From contig CAKZLS010000493.1 in the NCBI GenBank assembly GCA_937127205.1, positions 1 to 5,019 on the forward strand: a DNA stretch of 5,019 nucleotides, in the 5' to 3' direction. Position 1 is the first letter of the stretch. Each line of letters begins with the position of its first letter. This stretch comes from an uncultured Rhodospirillales bacterium. GTDB taxonomy: Bacteria; Pseudomonadota; Alphaproteobacteria; Rhodospirillales; Defluviicoccaceae. The position numbers and the translations under genes were made by a program. Below are positions 4,850 to 5,019 of the stretch, piece after piece. The notes beneath the pieces were generated by a model that ran no database searches, was not told the DNA's origin, and was given only the letters and a program-made list of their open reading frames with translations.

Positions 4850-5019
4850 CGCCAAGCTTTATTTGCTCGGTATTCTTGTGAGCGCATTTTTATAACCAAA
4901 AAATTTTCTCTATCGATGCCCCCCAGAGCTCAGCCCCCGTTCACAGTCCGTGAACGGGGGCACATCTGTGTGCCAGGCATGGCGCTGATCTAGGAGATGA
5001 GAGTTCTCTGCGGGCCGTG
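4850..5019. other. Non-coding tail: AT-rich segment, then inverted repeat; no supported gene
   Basis: The first 65 bases are AT-rich, including ATTTTTATAACC and AAAAAATTTTC. A weak GCTC/GAGC hairpin (4865-4883) followed by CATTTTTA might give partial termination for the acidic protein gene. After the inverted repeat at 4933-4961 no start with a correctly spaced ribosome-binding site is seen; ATG 4997 has AGGAG directly against it, too close to work. Confidence 0.6.
4933..4961. repeat. Perfect 12-bp inverted repeat with 5-base loop
   Basis: GCCCCCGTTCAC (4933-4944) and GTGAACGGGGGC (4950-4961) pair perfectly around the loop AGTCC. Neither strand has a T-run after the stem, so it is not a standard Rho-independent terminator. 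It could be a dispersed palindromic element, an RNA hairpin in the 3' region of the acidic gene, or a protein binding site. Only one copy is in the window. Confidence 0.85.

Noticed and set aside
4865..4890. Terminator-like GCTC...GAGC with a following T-run
   Set aside because: Only 4 bp of stem with an 11-base loop; too weak to annotate as a terminator.
4997..5019. Possible start of a downstream gene (ATG 4997)
   Set aside because: The AGGAG directly touches the ATG, too close for initiation, and only seven codons are visible.

Overview
The window looks like a chromosomal stretch from a Gram-negative proteobacterium, most likely an alphaproteobacterium. This is inferred from the moderately high GC of the genes, a Tat-exported partner of a GMC dehydrogenase, and the style of the carbamoyltransferase/SxtJ and SelW-like proteins. 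No rRNA, complete tRNA, CRISPR array, transposase or integrase was found.

Layout. (1) Positions 1-808, plus strand: the C-terminal end of a GMC-family FAD oxidoreductase, followed 7 bases later by a small Tat-signal protein of the kind that accompanies such dehydrogenases. (2) Positions 833-3276, minus strand, convergent with the first pair: a tight three-gene cassette transcribed as SxtJ-family membrane protein, then a 49-residue DUF5989-type membrane peptide, then a NodU/CmcH-type O-carbamoyltransferase. The gaps are 10 and 13 bases, and each downstream ribosome-binding site overlaps the upstream stop codon. (3) Positions 3470-3757, minus strand: a SelW/SelT-type Rdx protein with a CxxC motif. 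(4) Positions 3920-4207, plus strand: an unrecognised 95-residue protein with a possible helix-turn-helix. (5) Positions 4208-4633: a 426-base gene-free stretch with a strong Rho-independent terminator, a possible structured RNA just before it, and a promoter followed by a short palindrome. (6) Positions 4634-4849, plus strand: a very acidic 71-residue protein of unknown function. (7) Positions 4850-5019: AT-rich DNA, then a perfect 12-bp inverted repeat, with no gene start that can be supported.

How the genes work together. The GMC enzyme and its Tat partner probably form a periplasmic dehydrogenase. The three minus-strand genes form one unit: the carbamoyltransferase would make carbamoyl-adenylate and carbamoylate a hydroxyl on an unknown acceptor, and the two membrane proteins may place this activity at the inner membrane. 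The substrate is not visible here. The SelW-like gene faces the same way but is 193 bases upstream and is probably a separate unit. The least explained part is 4208-5019, where regulatory and RNA-like signals cluster around an orphan acidic ORF.
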